Assembly (NCBI GenBank): GCA_037074705.1
Contig: CM073590.1
Span: 178,017,246-178,081,245 of the forward strand
Direction: 5' to 3'
DNA from: Zhengitettix transpicula
Lineage: Eukaryota > Arthropoda > Insecta > Orthoptera > Tetrigidae
Length of the DNA: 64,000 nt
Part shown: piece by piece, positions 23,031 through 36,519 of the stretch
Numbering within the stretch: the first letter of the stretch is position 1
Layout of the letters: each line of letters starts with the position of its first letter
The notes under the pieces: generated by a model
Told to the model about the DNA's origin: nothing
What the model saw: the letters and a program-made list of their open reading frames with translations, nothing else
Databases searched by the model: none
Program-made: the position numbers and the translations under genes

Positions 23031-25592
23031 GCCATCTTTTTTGTATATGACAATATTCTAAAAACATCTATGTTAATTTAACAAAATTTTGTGTATGATT
23101 TTATCAATAATTCTCTTCAATAAACTTCAGACTTTTCAAATAAAAATAAATGAAAGAAATAGGATGAATAGATCAAAAATTAATAGTTTATATATATGAT
23201 ACTTAATAAGAAAATTTCATGCCGATTCCCCAGTTATATGTGCCGGTTACGACTTTAAATTTACAGAAGTATTAATAATTATTGTTAAGTATGAAGCCAC
23301 CAAGAATAACATCGCTTACGAACTATTCCAAATTTAAACACTACAAGTTGATATTCGTTTCATTTATCTACGATCATACGTCTTTATCAACGAAATTAAA
23401 TTCTAAATTTAGTGCATGAAATCATAGTTACCCACACATGGCATTTTTTTTAAAAAAAAAGCGAGACTTTTTCATACTTCTCCGGATATTATTGTATAAC
23501 ATCCAATTTTCAGCTACCCTGTCAAAATTTCTCTACGTCTCTTGTCATAGTGAACAATATAATCAAAGTATAAATATTATATATATATATATGTATTATT
23601 ATTATTATTCCTCAATAATGATGGAGCAACATGTCTGTGAACGTTTCAGTTGGAAACGAATATGACAAAGAGTTCGGAACGGCATAAATGCACCAAATTA
23701 AAGCCTGCGGCAGTGGTAATTAATTTTGTTATTAGTTTTATTACGCTTTGGGCCGCAGTGCTTGCGTACTACACACCAATACATCATTCAAACTCTCATT
23801 AAAATGGACTCAATGGTTAATAAAATATTTAAAGCAATTATTTAGCAGTCAACTGTTTTGTAAACATAATACAGCATTGGAACGACTTGACAAAAAACAA
23901 TTTTAATTGAAAAATTTTATTAGGCTGTTATTCTAAGAGGATTTCATTTCGAAAATTTATGTTCAAAATATGTGTAGCTTTTTGGTAAAAAAAAAATCTT
24001 AATTTTGTTAATAAATGTCACGAAATGCAGAAAAATTGTTTGCTTCTATTGCGTTTGTAGAAGTTAGAAGGCGACTGACTATTGAATGTGGAGAGTTCTA
24101 ACGAGGAGTTTCAAAGCACTTAGGGGATTCTTTATTATTAATGAGATCGTGAATATTTCATATTAAGTATTTGATGATATCGAGGTAAATTTTTCAAATT
24201 ATTACAGTAATGGAATAAAAATTAATGATTTAAAACATTTGCATTTGGTTTAAATTTAATAAACTAAGGTTATTAAATGAAGTCATTAACGCAATCAAAT
24301 TAATGTCTGTGCCCTTATGATATAGTAAATGAGTGGATAAATCTAATACTAATTGATGTGTTGAAAACTTTTCAGAAGAGGATATATGCCGTTAACCTGG
24401 TAATGAGATCTCATGTTTCTTATCGTAAGACTTTCGTATTATATTATTTCGAGGTAAAAAGGTAATTGCGCCGTATCCCCTCATATTTCTTTACAATTTT
24501 GGGTAAAAGGAAGGGAGTAGTACTTATATTGTATTACTACTATTTTCCTTAATCATTTGCAGACGTCACGGTAGCTCAAAAAATTTTATCATAAGGAGAA
24601 ATGACGAAATATTTACTAGCAGAAACTTAATCATATTTATGTTTGTCATATTGAAAAACGCTGTTAAATACTGCGCGATCGTGATATTTTCACGTATGTC
24701 TACACTGGGCCACATATTTTTAAGAGAAGAAAATCTAAGTTAATTTGTAATGAAAAAATTGATAACATAAATTCTTCGACAACAGTTAGATGTTAAATTT
24801 CTTTCTTCAGTGGCATCAAACTAAGAACAAATGTGCAACATTTCATTCGTCTGTAGTGCACCCTTTTATCCAACATCATTAATTAGTTATTTATTACGTA
24901 CATATTTATTAATTAACGAAAAGCTCAGGCTAGATGCTTGCCTGAGGCTGGAGACAACGGACGACTCGTCACGGTACTCTTCGGATTAGGGGTTAATCCT
25001 GAAGCCACATGGAAAATTTGGGGTTTCGGCCAAAGACCTCTGTACGGGCCAAGGCCACACGTAACAAAGAAGGACAGTAAGGCGCAACTCTGGTGTTTTA
25101 GTCACTAACCAATCTGCATGTGTAAGGGACGGAAAGGGTGCCCTGACACGTGATTAAAGTGACCACTCAGAACATATCAGAATCAGGAGTCCAAGGGAAA
25201 GACTTTTCGGTTAACACTTCATGTCCAGCTCATAGAGGACACTTGATGTCTAGCTCTGTGAGTGAACGCTGTTGTATCAGACGTCCAGGTCTTCCTGCTT
25301 CAATATCTGGTAAGCGCTGAGGATATTTCCGGGTATCACGACGCGAGTTTTGCAGCCAAAACCACCACGAGTTATCCTAATGAAAGGAGTTCCTTTTGCT
25401 TCCTGAGTAGCCGGCCGTTAATTCGAAGCTATAACTTAGTTATAGTGAACAACGTAATATGACCGCAAGCTATTACCCTTTTTTACATATTAAACTTTTT
25501 GTTACATTAATTTGTTTTTATTTCACTTAATTTCCTGCGTAAGATAACCGTTAATCTTCAATATAAGAGTAAGTTTAAATTCCAAAGACATA
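23031..25592. other. Mostly AT-rich, no gene seen
   Basis: Short TA and ATT runs at about 23577-23612. The 24905-25460 part is less AT-rich (GACTCGTCACGG, CGGGCCAAGGCCACACG) and may be an old repeat; its 66-codon frame has no domain. Confidence 0.5.
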
Positions 25593-25594
25593 TA

Positions 25595-26905
25595 CCACTG
25601 TGATCAAAAAGTAAGGTGAAATATTTTTTTAAAACTCCCGGTTATTAGGATGGCAGGTAATTTTTTTTCCTTAGGTTGGTAGGACTGTCTATAATATTTT
25701 CCAAGCGTCTGTTTGTTAAAAGGTTTAATTATCTCCGAGTTACACGTGTTTTTCTAAACAACCAAAAGTGAATTTTTCGATTTTTTTAATGGGTGAATTT
25801 GTTGAGCAAAGAACTTGCATCAAATTTTGTTTGCGGAACGAATATTCTTGTGCGGACACGTTGAAAAAGTTGCGGAAGGCCTTTGGTGATCAAACTATGG
25901 CACAACAAAACGTTTATAAGTGGTACAACGAGTTCAAAGAGGGCCGAGAACGCGTTGAAGACGAACCGCGCTCTGGACGACCATCAACGTCTACCGACGA
26001 GGACCACGTCCAAAAAAATCAAAGATTTGGTGCAAGAAAATCGTCGATGGACAATTAGAGATCTCGCTGATAGTGTTGGAATATCATTTGGCTCAGCCCA
26101 AACCATTTTGAAGAATCTTTTTTGTCTCAAACGCGTCAAGTCTCATTGGTGCCAAAATCGCTCAATTTTTTGGAAAAAAAGGGTCGCGTTGATGTGTGTG
26201 AAACTTTGCTGTCTGACTATCAGGACCACTTGAAATGCATCATTACTGGAGACGAGACTTGGATTTACGCATACGGCCCTGAAACCACCGACCAATCCAG
26301 CGAATATCGCGCAAAAGGTGAAGCAAGACCGAAAAGACCACGGCAAAGTCGATCGAAAATCAAGGTCATGTTGACAGTTTTCTTTGATCATCGTGTTGTT
26401 GTGCACTATGAATTCCTTCCGTCGGGCCAAACTGTCAACAAAGAATATTATTTGAGCGTTATGCCTCGTTTGCGTGAAGCTATTCGTCTGAAACGGCTGG
26501 AATTATGGGCGAACAACTCTTGGTTCCTTCATCACGATAATGCACCATGTCATACTGCATTGGTTCTTCGCGACTTTTTTGCCAAAAATTCGACTCATAT
26601 CGTTCCGCAACCACCGTATTCGCGTGATTTGTCTCCGTGCGACTTCTGGCTATTCAGCAAACTCAAAATACCAATGCGGGGACGCCGTTTTGACACGATT
26701 TAGGAGATAAAAACCGAATCGAAGAAGGTCTTGAAGGCTATACCGGAAAAAGACTATTCCGATGTATCGAGAACTGGAAAAAGCGTTGAAAAAAGTGTGT
26801 TTTATCGGACGGGGATTACTTTGAAGGGGATGATATTGATTTGGAAGAATAAATAAATAATTTATATTTTATAAATAAATTCACCTTACTTTTTGTTCAA
26901 AGTGG
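25595..26905 (+). mobile_element. Full-length mariner element, inactivated
   Basis: 1311 bp, the usual mariner size, flanked by TA (25593-25594 and 26906-26907). Terminal inverted repeats of about 26 bp begin CCACTGTGATCAAAAAGTAA on the left and CCACTTTGAACAAAAAGTAA on the right, with two mismatches. One transposase gene lies inside. Confidence 0.93.
25789..26852 (+). pseudogene. mariner transposase with frameshifts and a stop
   Basis: The ATG at 25789 opens MGEFVEQRTCIKFCLRNEYS, the mariner N-terminal HTH region. The second HTH follows after a frameshift near 26000 (TIRDLADSVGISFGSAQTI). After another near 26120 the catalytic core reads on. The DD34D triad is still visible: TGDETW, HHDNAPCH, and SPCDFW within YSRDLSPCDFW, where the family usually has YSPDLAPCDF. 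An in-frame TAG at 26701-26703 cuts the C-terminal part, which decays further before a TAA at 26850-26852. The longest open piece is 26122-26703. Damage is moderate, so the copy is younger than the Tc1-like one. Confidence 0.93.
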
Positions 26906-26907
26906 TA

Positions 26908-28450
26908 TATTATTTTTGTTTATTTCCGGTATCGTGCTACACGTCAATATATTGTTGTTCTAGGGATTTATTTTGCTAAGAGGCCATTAACTCGACAACT
27001 GTTGGCATTTTGGACGGAATTTTTAAATCGCTGACATCGGGGGAGATTTTCATCAATATATCACAAAGGGGGTAGTGAAGAGTTAGTGGTCGCAAAGTAG
27101 AGAAGCCGTAATAGGAAAGTCGATGGTTCTCCAAGATCAGAGGCGGTATTTGACTGATGTCAATTATTGCAAAGATACAAGTTAAAACATAAACGTGGAA
27201 AGACAGTGTAAGGTTTTAAAGTACGACTTATGATAATGAAAGTAAAAACCTAATACTAAATAACTGTGCTAAATTTTTATTTTTTATTATTTTATACGAT
27301 GACGGTATGTCCTATCACCAAATTAATAGTGATGATAAAACATTGATGTTATGGTCGTGTGTTAATTTTTTACTATAATTATAAAGTACTTGTTAAACTC
27401 AGTCAGAACTGCTTCCGTTAATAAAAATATATGTTAAATTCAATTAATTAAAATATTCGTTATATATAGTAATATTTATACCTTCGCCTTTTCAGATGTT
27501 TCGTAACCTCTGACGTCACAAACAACTGATTTTCATAAATTTACGTCATTTTGAGGATTAATTCAATCAGGTTTATTTTAAAAATTACAAATTTAATTAC
27601 TATATATTTATTAACAGAGAACATTAAATTTCTTTGGGTGGAGGTGGGTTTAATCTACAACTTTATATAATAAAATGTGCTTCATTCCGGCATATATAAT
27701 CAAAAATGAGATTATTTCTGCTCCAGGTAACGTGTGAAAGAGGTTAACTTTGATGTGCTTGAAGTGCTTCATGAAGTTATTTTACACAGCTATTTGATAA
27801 ATTGGTCGTCTTACGGGGTTTTTCTAAATGTTACTTCCACACGTCAGCGTGACCACCTACGTCAAGGGTTCAGTGCTGCTTGGCTCCACCCATTCAGTGG
27901 ATTCTGCGTGGTGACGCTTGAAAACAGTATACGAACTCGTTAACGGACGATAGATTCTGCACATTCCAATTCAAAGATTCGGCGCCGACGACAGGGGAAC
28001 ACTCGTACACCAACGATTTTGCAACTCGCACAGAATATCCAATCCAACAGGCAACCCTGAAGCAATACCAACAGCTTATGCTCGATCAAATGCAACACGA
28101 TCACTTTGTTTTAATAACGGTGGCGTCGACAGTGTCAGACGTCTCCTGTCTTAGTCAATTCTATCTGCCCACTTCCTTTCCGATATGTTTCACCCGTTCA
28201 GTCTCTGCGCTTCTCCAAATTCACTCAATCACAAATTGTGCTTTTGCTGCAAAATATATCACTATCAGCCGTGTTATCTAACTGACGCCCAAAAATACTT
28301 GATTACTCATTATTACAATATAATAAATCTGTCAATTATACGTAAATAAATATGGAATTTTTTAAACACATGATATCTATTCATTACAATATATAATATT
28401 TCTCTCGAAATGTGAATATTCGTAATGTGTTTCAGATTTATGTAATAAAG
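26908..28450. other. AT-rich stretch, no gene seen
   Basis: Frames at 27734-27943 and 28078-28281 have no domain. Nothing else recognised. Confidence 0.6.
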
Positions 28451-28710
28451 TTTTGTCAGCATGTAACCCTCTCCCGCCATCGGAAGGGCGTGGGACAAGT
28501 ACCAAATGCCCGACCTACCTGATGCAGGTTTTTTTAGGGTTTGTCCTGCATTACTTTTAGGCGAATGCCGGGTAGGATCCTTAAACTATAGCCCGGCGGC
28601 GCTAGTTAACCCTTGGCTACCTTCCTCCCTCCTTCCGCATCCCCCCTTTCAAATCCCTTTCCTATATTTTAAGAGGGGAGTTAGCCTATACATAGCCTGT
28701 CTACACCCAA
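28451..28710 (-). repeat. GGC-family repeat, 3'-truncated, alternative head
   Basis: On the minus strand it starts at 28710 with TTTTTTTTTGGGTGTAGACA then GGCTATGTATAGG, the second head type also seen at 42546 and 49600. It runs to the CCGATGGCGGGAGAGGGTT segment near 28470. Confidence 0.8.
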
Positions 28711-29252
28711 AAAAAAAGTCAACATGTAAGGCAAGGAAGCCTCCGAGAGATTCACTCGCAGGTGAAACTTCCCAGAGGGCTCTGGCGGAGGCTGCCTTTA
28801 GGGATGCCTTCACATCTCTCTGGTTTTTTTGAACTAAGGGTCCCACATGCCGAGGCACCTCAGCCTGTTTTGAGGGGTGTATGTTCCGGGGTCGCAGGCC
28901 TCTGGCATACGGTAAGAGCTGTCCGCAATTCCTATTTGAATTGTCGGCCAGCTGCCTCCTAAACCGGTCAAGGCACGGGGAGGGGAAAGCTGCGACCCCA
29001 CAGCTAACCCCTCTCCCACTATCGGAAGGGCGTGGTACAAGTACCCAATGCCCAACCTACCTGATGCTAGGGATTTTCCTGAATTTTTTAGGCGAATTCC
29101 GGGTAGGATCCTTAAAATATAGCCCGGGGGCCCTAGTTAACCCTTGGCTACCTTCTTCTACCCACCCGCATCCCACCTTTCAAATCCCTTCCTATGCTAT
29201 TAAAGGGGAGTTGCCACCATGTGGATTACCCTCATGTAGCCTGTTACCTTAA
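28711..29252 (-). repeat. GGC-family repeat, near full length
   Basis: On the minus strand it starts near 29249 with GGTAACAGGCTACATGAGGG and contains all family blocks to a tail near 28740 with one CTCGCAGG-type motif. It is followed in the same orientation by the truncated copy at 28451-28710, giving a two-copy cluster like the one at 42 kb. Confidence 0.85.
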
Positions 29253-30503
29253 TATATATATCAACATGTTATCTATTTTAAATTATGAATTTTACTGTTG
29301 TAATTTTTCTTTCTTTTCAATATGTCTTATTTGTGTGTTTTTCATTTATTTGCCATTTTTGTATATTACTAGTTTTGTATGTGTTGTATTTTACTACGTA
29401 CGAATTTAACTGTATATATATATATATATATAATTTACGCAACAATTTCCGCATAATATTATCAACTACAAGTATTACTTTTGTGCTCAAATCGTGGTTA
29501 TGAGACATTTAGTTTACACTCTGTCAACTGATCGCAAAGCTTTCCCTTCTGCGGTATTAAGGCTTTCAAAATGAAACGATTCTATTCCGTCATTAATGAA
29601 GTACGACCACCCAATCAATTTTGTGGTTTTGTTATTTTAAAGTAATAAATATATTTGAAAGGATTGAAGAAGCGGAGTTGATAGGTACATTATTTTTCCC
29701 TTTGTGAGATGTGATTACGTAAAAACGTTCATCTCCTCCTAGCTACCATGTTCCATAGCAGACGACGTGCGGTAACTTGAGAGACTGGAGATCTGACACA
29801 AAAAAAAATTCATTTTGTCGTAAAACCAACTAATGAACTTAAACATCACCAGTAAAAATATCAACAACAAAAACAAAATACTTATAGAACTAAGTAAAAC
29901 ACAATCAATAGTTTCTGTATTCGGAATGAAGTTTTTTACCATTTCCTACATATTTAAATGAATGATGGAATGAACTCAACATTGTATATGACCGATCCTC
30001 TTATGTCCTGATTAAAATAGTTTTCCCAATTCAAGAACAGAAGAAATTATTTCTATTTACAGAACGAACGAGCAGCAACTCGTAAATAAATGAGCGGTAC
30101 CTCACTGAATCACTGATCTTTCACTCTCTGATCCCAACTCAGTATCCACTTCCAACTCCTTTCGGATCTAGGGAATCATAAGACGAATTATTACTTTATA
30201 TAGTTCATTTCAAATGGATTATTTTTTTTTTTTGCTCTGGACTCATCTGACTTCGTTCTAGATCGGCTCGTTTTCATTTGTTACGTGCGTTATTAGTTAT
30301 AAAAATATTTTTTACTATTTTATGACATATAAGATTTAATTTTTGAAGACACGTGTTCCAATTCTTATAGTATATATAATTATATATTAATATTTAACGT
30401 ATAAAATATGTAAACATAAATTTTATACATCGAGAAGCTATCGACAGATACAATTCACCATTCACAATTCACGAATAGACAAATAATTTGCAAAATAAAG
30501 ATA
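29253..30503. other. AT-rich stretch, no gene seen
   Basis: A TA microsatellite lies at about 29412-29431. The small frames here are stop-free by chance. Confidence 0.6.
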
Positions 30504-30650
30504 TAAAATAAATACCACACAACGTTTTTGCAATCCTTGTTGAGTTTGTCACGTGGTTTGTGTGGTGTGTCGCTCTTTCGGCTCTTGCGATTTTGAATCA
30601 CCTGACGAAAGAAACGAGGATTGCAGAAACTTTGTGAGGTATTTATTTTA
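30504..30650. repeat. Fold-back element, PLE-type
   Basis: Arms of about 36 bp (30504-30539, 30614-30650) sharing AAATACCACACAACGTTTTT and its complement AACTTTGTGAGGTATTT. CACCTGACGAAAGAAACGAG, then GATTGCAGAAAC, occupies the right side. Same core and outer GGTATTTAT as the fold-backs at 53.7 and 63.4 kb. Confidence 0.75.
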
Positions 30651-32439
30651 TCACATAATTTTGTGAGTTATTTGGCTAATTAATATATTTTTAACACGGA
30701 CGGTTTATGATTTTAATTCGCCATTGTTTCATTTAATTTTGTCTTTCGCAGCTCTGAAAAGATCAGTTTTTCATATCTCTACAACACGTACAGACTATCC
30801 CTAACAGATTTTGTCTTAACGCAATCTCGTAACAATCCGAACTTGTTGAAATAAGAAACTCATATACGGAATATTCTAATAAACTTATTTCAGGCCGTTT
30901 TAAGCGTTCTTAAAAAATAATGTGTGTATCATATTCGATATTATTTCCGAAGTCACATAACAAATTAATGGATAAATTTATAAAATCTGTAAATATTATT
31001 GCTGTCATAAACATCAATCATGAATACGTTGAACAACTATCTGTCGCACACAATTTGACGCTAAAAGTATATTTTCATAGATTGATTTCCACAAAGCTTT
31101 GTCCCTGTTCAGCTCCAAAATGTTAACTTGTTTATGGGAGTAAATTAAAATATATACAGCATTATTTAAATTTTATAATCATTGGAGTAACAAATTTTCT
31201 TCTTAATTTCTGTCTCAAAGTCAGATATTTATTGCCTTGCTTCCATGAGGTTGCGAATCGCGGTTGAAAATCACACTTCTTCTACGTCCATTATGTCATA
31301 AGAGCTAATTATATTGTGGATCAAAGGCGTTTACAAAACACTTCGCGCACAACAGCAGCAAAGTTCGCCAACTTTCAACGTTTAATTTTCGGAGTTGACT
31401 AGTAAGCAGTTAGTCAAGGATTCTCTCCTCTTGTGAAGCATGCAGTGCGGAAATTAATATGCTTTCCGCTTTTTGTCCTAGATTCATTATATTAAGAACA
31501 ACGCAGAGGAGTTTTGACAAAGCCGGAAAACGTATAGCGAGGTGAACGTTATTTTATAATTTATTTTGATGTGTACGTTACTAGCTCCTTTATGCAAATG
31601 TTTTTTTATGAAAAAAATATATAATTGACTTCAAATTTTGAATATCAGTAAAGAAGAGACAAAATGACGACATGAATTGAAAATAGTTGTACATATAACT
31701 ATCTGGTTATCCGTTCTTAGCATTAGGGTAATCTTTTGGCACTACGGTGTACACTATTGATAGGATAGCTTTCTGAATGTTGTCCTTATTCAACACTTGT
31801 TGTTACATCTTGTATTTATATATGAGAATATTATACTGTCATCTTATCGCATTCTCTTGACAACAAAGGTTTTATTTCGCAGTAGTAAGAAAAGTAAATT
31901 TTAAAGTCTGAATTTTAAGTTTTAGCTTCTTCAAATGGTGAATGACAATATAAGATGGCCTCAAAGCTATTTACCGTTCCAGAGAAAAATCTTTCAGCGA
32001 ACAAAATCAAGGCTTTGAAGCGTTCGCCATTTTATCGAAAGATGTCGGGTGGTCATTTCACATTGCTAAGTAATTTCGTATAACGACCAGAAAAAAAAAT
32101 TAATCGAAATAATCAGTCAATTTGAAGTTAGAAGGAAACAAATTCAGCGTAAAATACAAAGAGGATTAAAATGACAACAATTTTATTAGCGCAAAACGTA
32201 TTGATATTCTGAATAAAATAACATGATTCAATTCAATGTAAAGGTGGAACTATTATTTTTTTGTACAGTTTTCTGTAATACATTAATAATTTGTAAACTG
32301 AAGATTTTATGTCATAACTCTTTGTAAAAAATAGAAAATAAATAATTAATCACTGAAATAATTAATATAAAATCGAAATACAAATTTTCTTCTTAAAATA
32401 AAATTCATATTTGAATAATAAAGTTAGTCAATGCAGACA
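30651..32439. other. AT-rich stretch, no gene seen
   Basis: No recognisable coding or RNA feature. The frame at 30920-31126 has no domain. Confidence 0.6.
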
Positions 32440-33292
32440 AAAAAGTGATAATATAAATACCACACAACGTTTCTGGGATCCTTTCGTCACGTGCGAAGAA
32501 GAACCGAGAGCGACACAACTGCATTTGTCAGTTGACAAAACTCAAAAGCGACGAAAACGCAACAACAATGGGAAAACAGAAGGTTTAGCGTAATAATAAG
32601 TGATCATAGCAATTATTGAGTTTAATAGTGTCTGTTTGTAAATTAATTGCAGTGATGTTGGATTTAATGTGAAGCACCTCTGAAATGAGTCTGTAATTGT
32701 ACCTGGTGTCAATGTCTAAAATGTTAGCATTTTTCCAATCAAATGTATGTTTATAATTGATGATATGTTTGGATACTACAGATTTTTTATCAATGGGAAG
32801 TTTGAAACTGCACATATGTTCTTTGATACGTGTATTAAGGGAACGTTTTGTTTGTCCTATGTAGCATGAATTATAATTACAGCAAGAGATTTCGTAAACA
32901 ACACAATGTTTGCTGTAGGTGTCAAGTGGGTCCATGTGGTTTTTAATCAAGTAGGAGAGATGGATATTTGATATTCTTTGAATATTTGTATAAATTTGTG
33001 ATGCATAAATTTGTAATAAGGGTGTACGAGAAATAATTTGGCTTGAGGTGTTTGGGAACGATTGACAGTAGGATGTTGGATTTTGTTGGATATTGTTGTT
33101 TGTGTGTTTAATAATAAAATTTAAAAGGTACTCATTGGAGATTAAAATGATTCGGACAATGTTTAAGTTGTGTTTATGGATCTTGGAATTAGAAAATAAT
33201 ACAGCTCTCTCTACAAGATTGTATACCATAGCTCTCGTTTGGTTTGGAGGATGATCAGCAAGATAATTGAGAACACGTCCTGAGTATGTTCG
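32440..33292 (-). mobile_element. Penelope-like element, 3' part with terminal repeat
   Basis: A minus-strand GIY-YIG ORF (32585-33292) is followed directly by a terminal sequence (32584 down to 32440). On that strand it reads CAGTTGTGTCGCTCTCGG, GTGACGAAAGGATCCCAGAA, ACGTTGTGTGGTATTTATAT. The same terminal motif occurs in four of the fold-backs in this window, so it is the PLE terminal repeat (pLTR). The RT half of the element is missing upstream. Confidence 0.8.
32585..33292 (-). pseudogene. PLE C-terminal protein with GIY-YIG endonuclease
   Basis: An open frame runs from just after a TAA (minus strand, 33293-33295) to the stop at 32585. Upstream of the first Met (33229) it still reads as PLE sequence (TYSGRVLNYLADHPPNQ), so that Met is not a true start. 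Counting from it, residues 110-200 form a GIY-YIG nuclease: VYEI (111-114), YIGQ (123-126), the conserved Arg in TRIKEH (133-138), His in SKHI (about 155), Glu in LISEV (184) and Asn in AINL (195). In Penelope-like retroelements this domain nicks target DNA after an upstream RT. No internal stop or frameshift is present, but the RT is absent, so it cannot be autonomous. Confidence 0.87.
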
Positions 33293-34275
33293 TTATTTTC
33301 AATCAGACGTAAATTTTTTCATTTTAAAATTCATACTTGCTAAATCCTAAGCTTTTGTTGATGCTGTCTCATCTAATCGTCTTCTTTTTTCTTTTTTACA
33401 CGAAGTATTATTTTCTGATCACTCAAATGGCCAGGGTTTTTTACAACTAAATGATCGTAAAAGAGAATAAAGGTCTGTTTAATATTTATTTTCCACGTTT
33501 TTGCCGAAGATCAAATATTTCACGCAGTTCTTGGAAGCAGTTGTCTTATTCTCTCACTTTAAGCTTTCATGTTACAGTCACAATGGAATATTCTTCTCAC
33601 AGTTAATAATTTCATGTCGAATCTGAAACTGGAACAAACGTCTGTCAAGACGAAGCCAAGAAGGCTATTTGTGCACCTTTCTTTAAGAAATTAAATAATT
33701 TTATATTCAGTCACCGTGTTTAGAAATCTAGTTGGAGCATTATGCAGCAAAAGGCGCGTTTTATGTTTGAGCAACGGGCCCTGGAGAATACAGAAAGGGG
33801 GTGCAGCAGGCCTTGCTCCTGAAAAGAATTATTAAGTTCCAGGGCGAGTCGAGGGGCTTGTTATGCCCCGGCACTTCATAAATTACAGAACAGCTGGTGT
33901 TTAACTTAGCATACATACCAATAAAGCCTCCCTCCCCGAACAAATTTGCAATTTATATCCCACAAAGGGATAAAGGAATGCCGCTGCGATCTATAGACAC
34001 TGCAGTGTGCTACAGAATGGAAATGCCTTCTACCTGCCCAAGGAAAAAGTAAGCTAAATGAAAACAAGACACAGCATTTCTGTGTAACGCAACGTATAGT
34101 TCATAGTACTAGGACATTTATTTTATTTAGACTCGTGTGGCCTCGAAATAACGTAGACAGTTTACCCAAACGAAAAAAAAAACAATGGTCCCGCCTTTGT
34201 CCCTCTTAAATATACATGTAATGCTCCTTATTTATTAATTACATTTAGTATTAGTTTCATTTTAATATTTTCAAT
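33293..34275. other. Mostly AT-rich, no gene seen
   Basis: A GC-richer patch lies at 33770-33900 (GCAACGGGCCCTGGAG, CAGGGCGAGTCGAGGGGC). No domain can be read from it. Confidence 0.5.
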
Positions 34276-34930
34276 AGGTCCAGAGCGAAGGAAAAGTGCT
34301 CCTATTGTATGGTGAAGTGTAATATTGTCTACCTGCTAAGACTTAGAGAACAAAATAAGATGAATGTAAAGGAATTTTAGTTATAACCAAATCACTGAAC
34401 AGGTTGAAGAGGATCAGGTCGGGGGAAAAAATCGAGCGCCGTATCTTCTTCAGTGTCGAAAGGAAGACTTCTGGTATAGGAATATAGGAAAGTCGATAAC
34501 GTGGGATTCTTGGTATCTAAGTACATTCCAGATACAAAACAAAAAGCGCTATGAAGTTAAAGATTAAGTATAATATAAAAGAAAAAGACTGAGTATAAAG
34601 TACCCGGGAGCATCCCTCTCGCCAAAATGGTTGTAGCAAGAATTAAGTCTGAAAGTGGCTCCGAAGTTAGTGAGAGAAACCCCCCTCCCAAGTGAAAACC
34701 CACTTGCGGAAGGCGGGGAACGAATCAAAGCTTCAGATCAGACCACGTGATGTGTATGCAGAGATTCGACCGAGCCAGCAACGTAACCTGAACCCACCAA
34801 TTTTCTGCGGGTTTAGCGTCGCCAGTTGAAACCCACACATCCTCTCTAGTCCGTGGTGAAACAAAATTTCTCACGGGTGTGGGGTAACCGAAATAATAAA
34901 GAAAGTTAGTGAAGTTATATGACAAAAGTA
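34276..34930 (+). repeat. Unclassified dispersed repeat, copy 2
   Basis: Partner of 7828-8365 in the same orientation, about 100 bp longer. The extra part around 34590-34720 (CCACTTGCGGAAGGCGGGGA) is mostly absent from copy 1. There is no ORF with a domain. Confidence 0.6.
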
Positions 34931-36485
34931 TATAATTTATTGTATGAACAACTAATTTCCATTACATCACTTCCTCAAATCTCAAATAAATGTATAAATT
35001 ATCAAATAAATTCTGTTCAATTTACGTTTAAATTTATCTTAAATTAATTTATAAACTTCCTTACAATGTTACATAATTTAATTTAATAATAGGACAAAGC
35101 AATCCTAATTAAATCATACTATTACACTTAATTTAATTTGGTTCGCCCAGCGGTTATATTTATTAAAGAAATCTTCTGACGGATAACTTAAAATAACTAT
35201 TATTTCCTTCATTTAATTTACTTGGTTTGTTCGAAAGGTGAATTTTATGGTGTAATAGTAGTTTTCGGTAAATTCTTGTAATTATCTTCTGCAGATAGAA
35301 ACACAGCTCTGTTCATCGTTACACTTTCAATGATAACCTCAAAATCGTCTTCAGATAAATCTACCGAAATCTCCCACTTACATTCTGATTACACCATTTT
35401 TTACTAAATTTCACTTACTAATTCTCTTCTTTAAAAATTATTTTTCTTTCTCTTTAATTTCGTACTATACCGATAACCAATTAATTGTTTATTGGATGAA
35501 ATGAATCTTTAAACTTCACACACATACGTACACACCCTTACTGCTTGAACACTCGTCTGTCATATCGAGCAGAATCATATAATAATTCAATAATGTCAAA
35601 GAAACAATGAATCAATAACTATAGAAACATTAGCGACAGTGATGCTAAAACATGCTTGTGTCTGTGTTGATATATCGTGATGTAACAGACGTTTATAGTG
35701 TTTTTGTGGTGTGTTCTTAGAATTTCTGTCTCTATAATTATTAGATAGTGTTATATATTTAGTTTTACAATGCAAGTAATTATGATCATTTATATTGTAG
35801 TTCATTTTACGCTTACGTATAATGTATTCCGTTGTAGGATGCGAGAAATAACAAGTTCGCGAATCATACGTTATGAAGCTCGACCATTACGTCCAGCTCC
35901 GACGTAAATTGTTATCATCTCAGTGTAATCTTCAAACGTATATGTTCTACCCTCCTGTACTGTCTTATCGTGAACTGCTCAGTGACTAAATGACGACTGA
36001 ACAGAACAGATTGTAAACACAGGACACACGATATCAGCAGTCGCCCTCAGCCCACTTTGTTTGCGTACCGTGAAGTGGGAGATTGGAAATCGATTCAGTC
36101 TTTAAATTCATTTTGCATCCAAATGATATATATTCTGACATAGGTTCGTTATCAAAACTTTATCTACTAAGTCCTCTCTACAACCACTAGAAGTCTGTAA
36201 TAAGAATTCTGAAACAACTACTAAAAAATGCACCATACAATGAAAAAATTTTGAACAGAAAACTATAATTTCCGCTAATTGTCCTTAATACGTCAAATAA
36301 AGATCAATTTTTAATTATAAAAGTTATAATTCTTACACTGTTTTACAAGTGCAATAATTCTACGACAAGCACATGTATACTATTGAAAAAAATACAATCA
36401 CTGTCCTTCACACAGAAAAGCATACTGTAGTAATTAGTAATTAATCCATTGTTATAATTGCAAAGTAAAGAACTCATTATTAGAC
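34931..36485. other. AT-rich stretch, no gene seen
   Basis: Very AT-rich to about 35600. Frames at 35596-35805 and later show no domain. Confidence 0.6.
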
Positions 36486-36494
36486 TATATAAAG
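36486..36494 (+). promoter_or_regulatory. Putative TATA box (TATATAAAG)
   Basis: A good TATA match about 30 bp upstream of GCGGGCGGCGAGTCA. A leader of about 400 bp follows, to a strong splice donor at 36929. The homologous module at 22534 also has a TATA box in front. Confidence 0.4.
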
Positions 36495-36519
36495 CATACA
36501 CCGCGACAAAGCGGGCGGC

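Noticed and set aside
30560..30650. CTGACGA...GAAAC in the GGTATTTAT-type fold-backs as an active hammerhead ribozyme
   Set aside because: CTGACGA and GAAAC are present, but the bases between do not form a good stem II and the flanks do not form stem I in this register. I keep it only as a decayed or coincidental core within the PLE finding.
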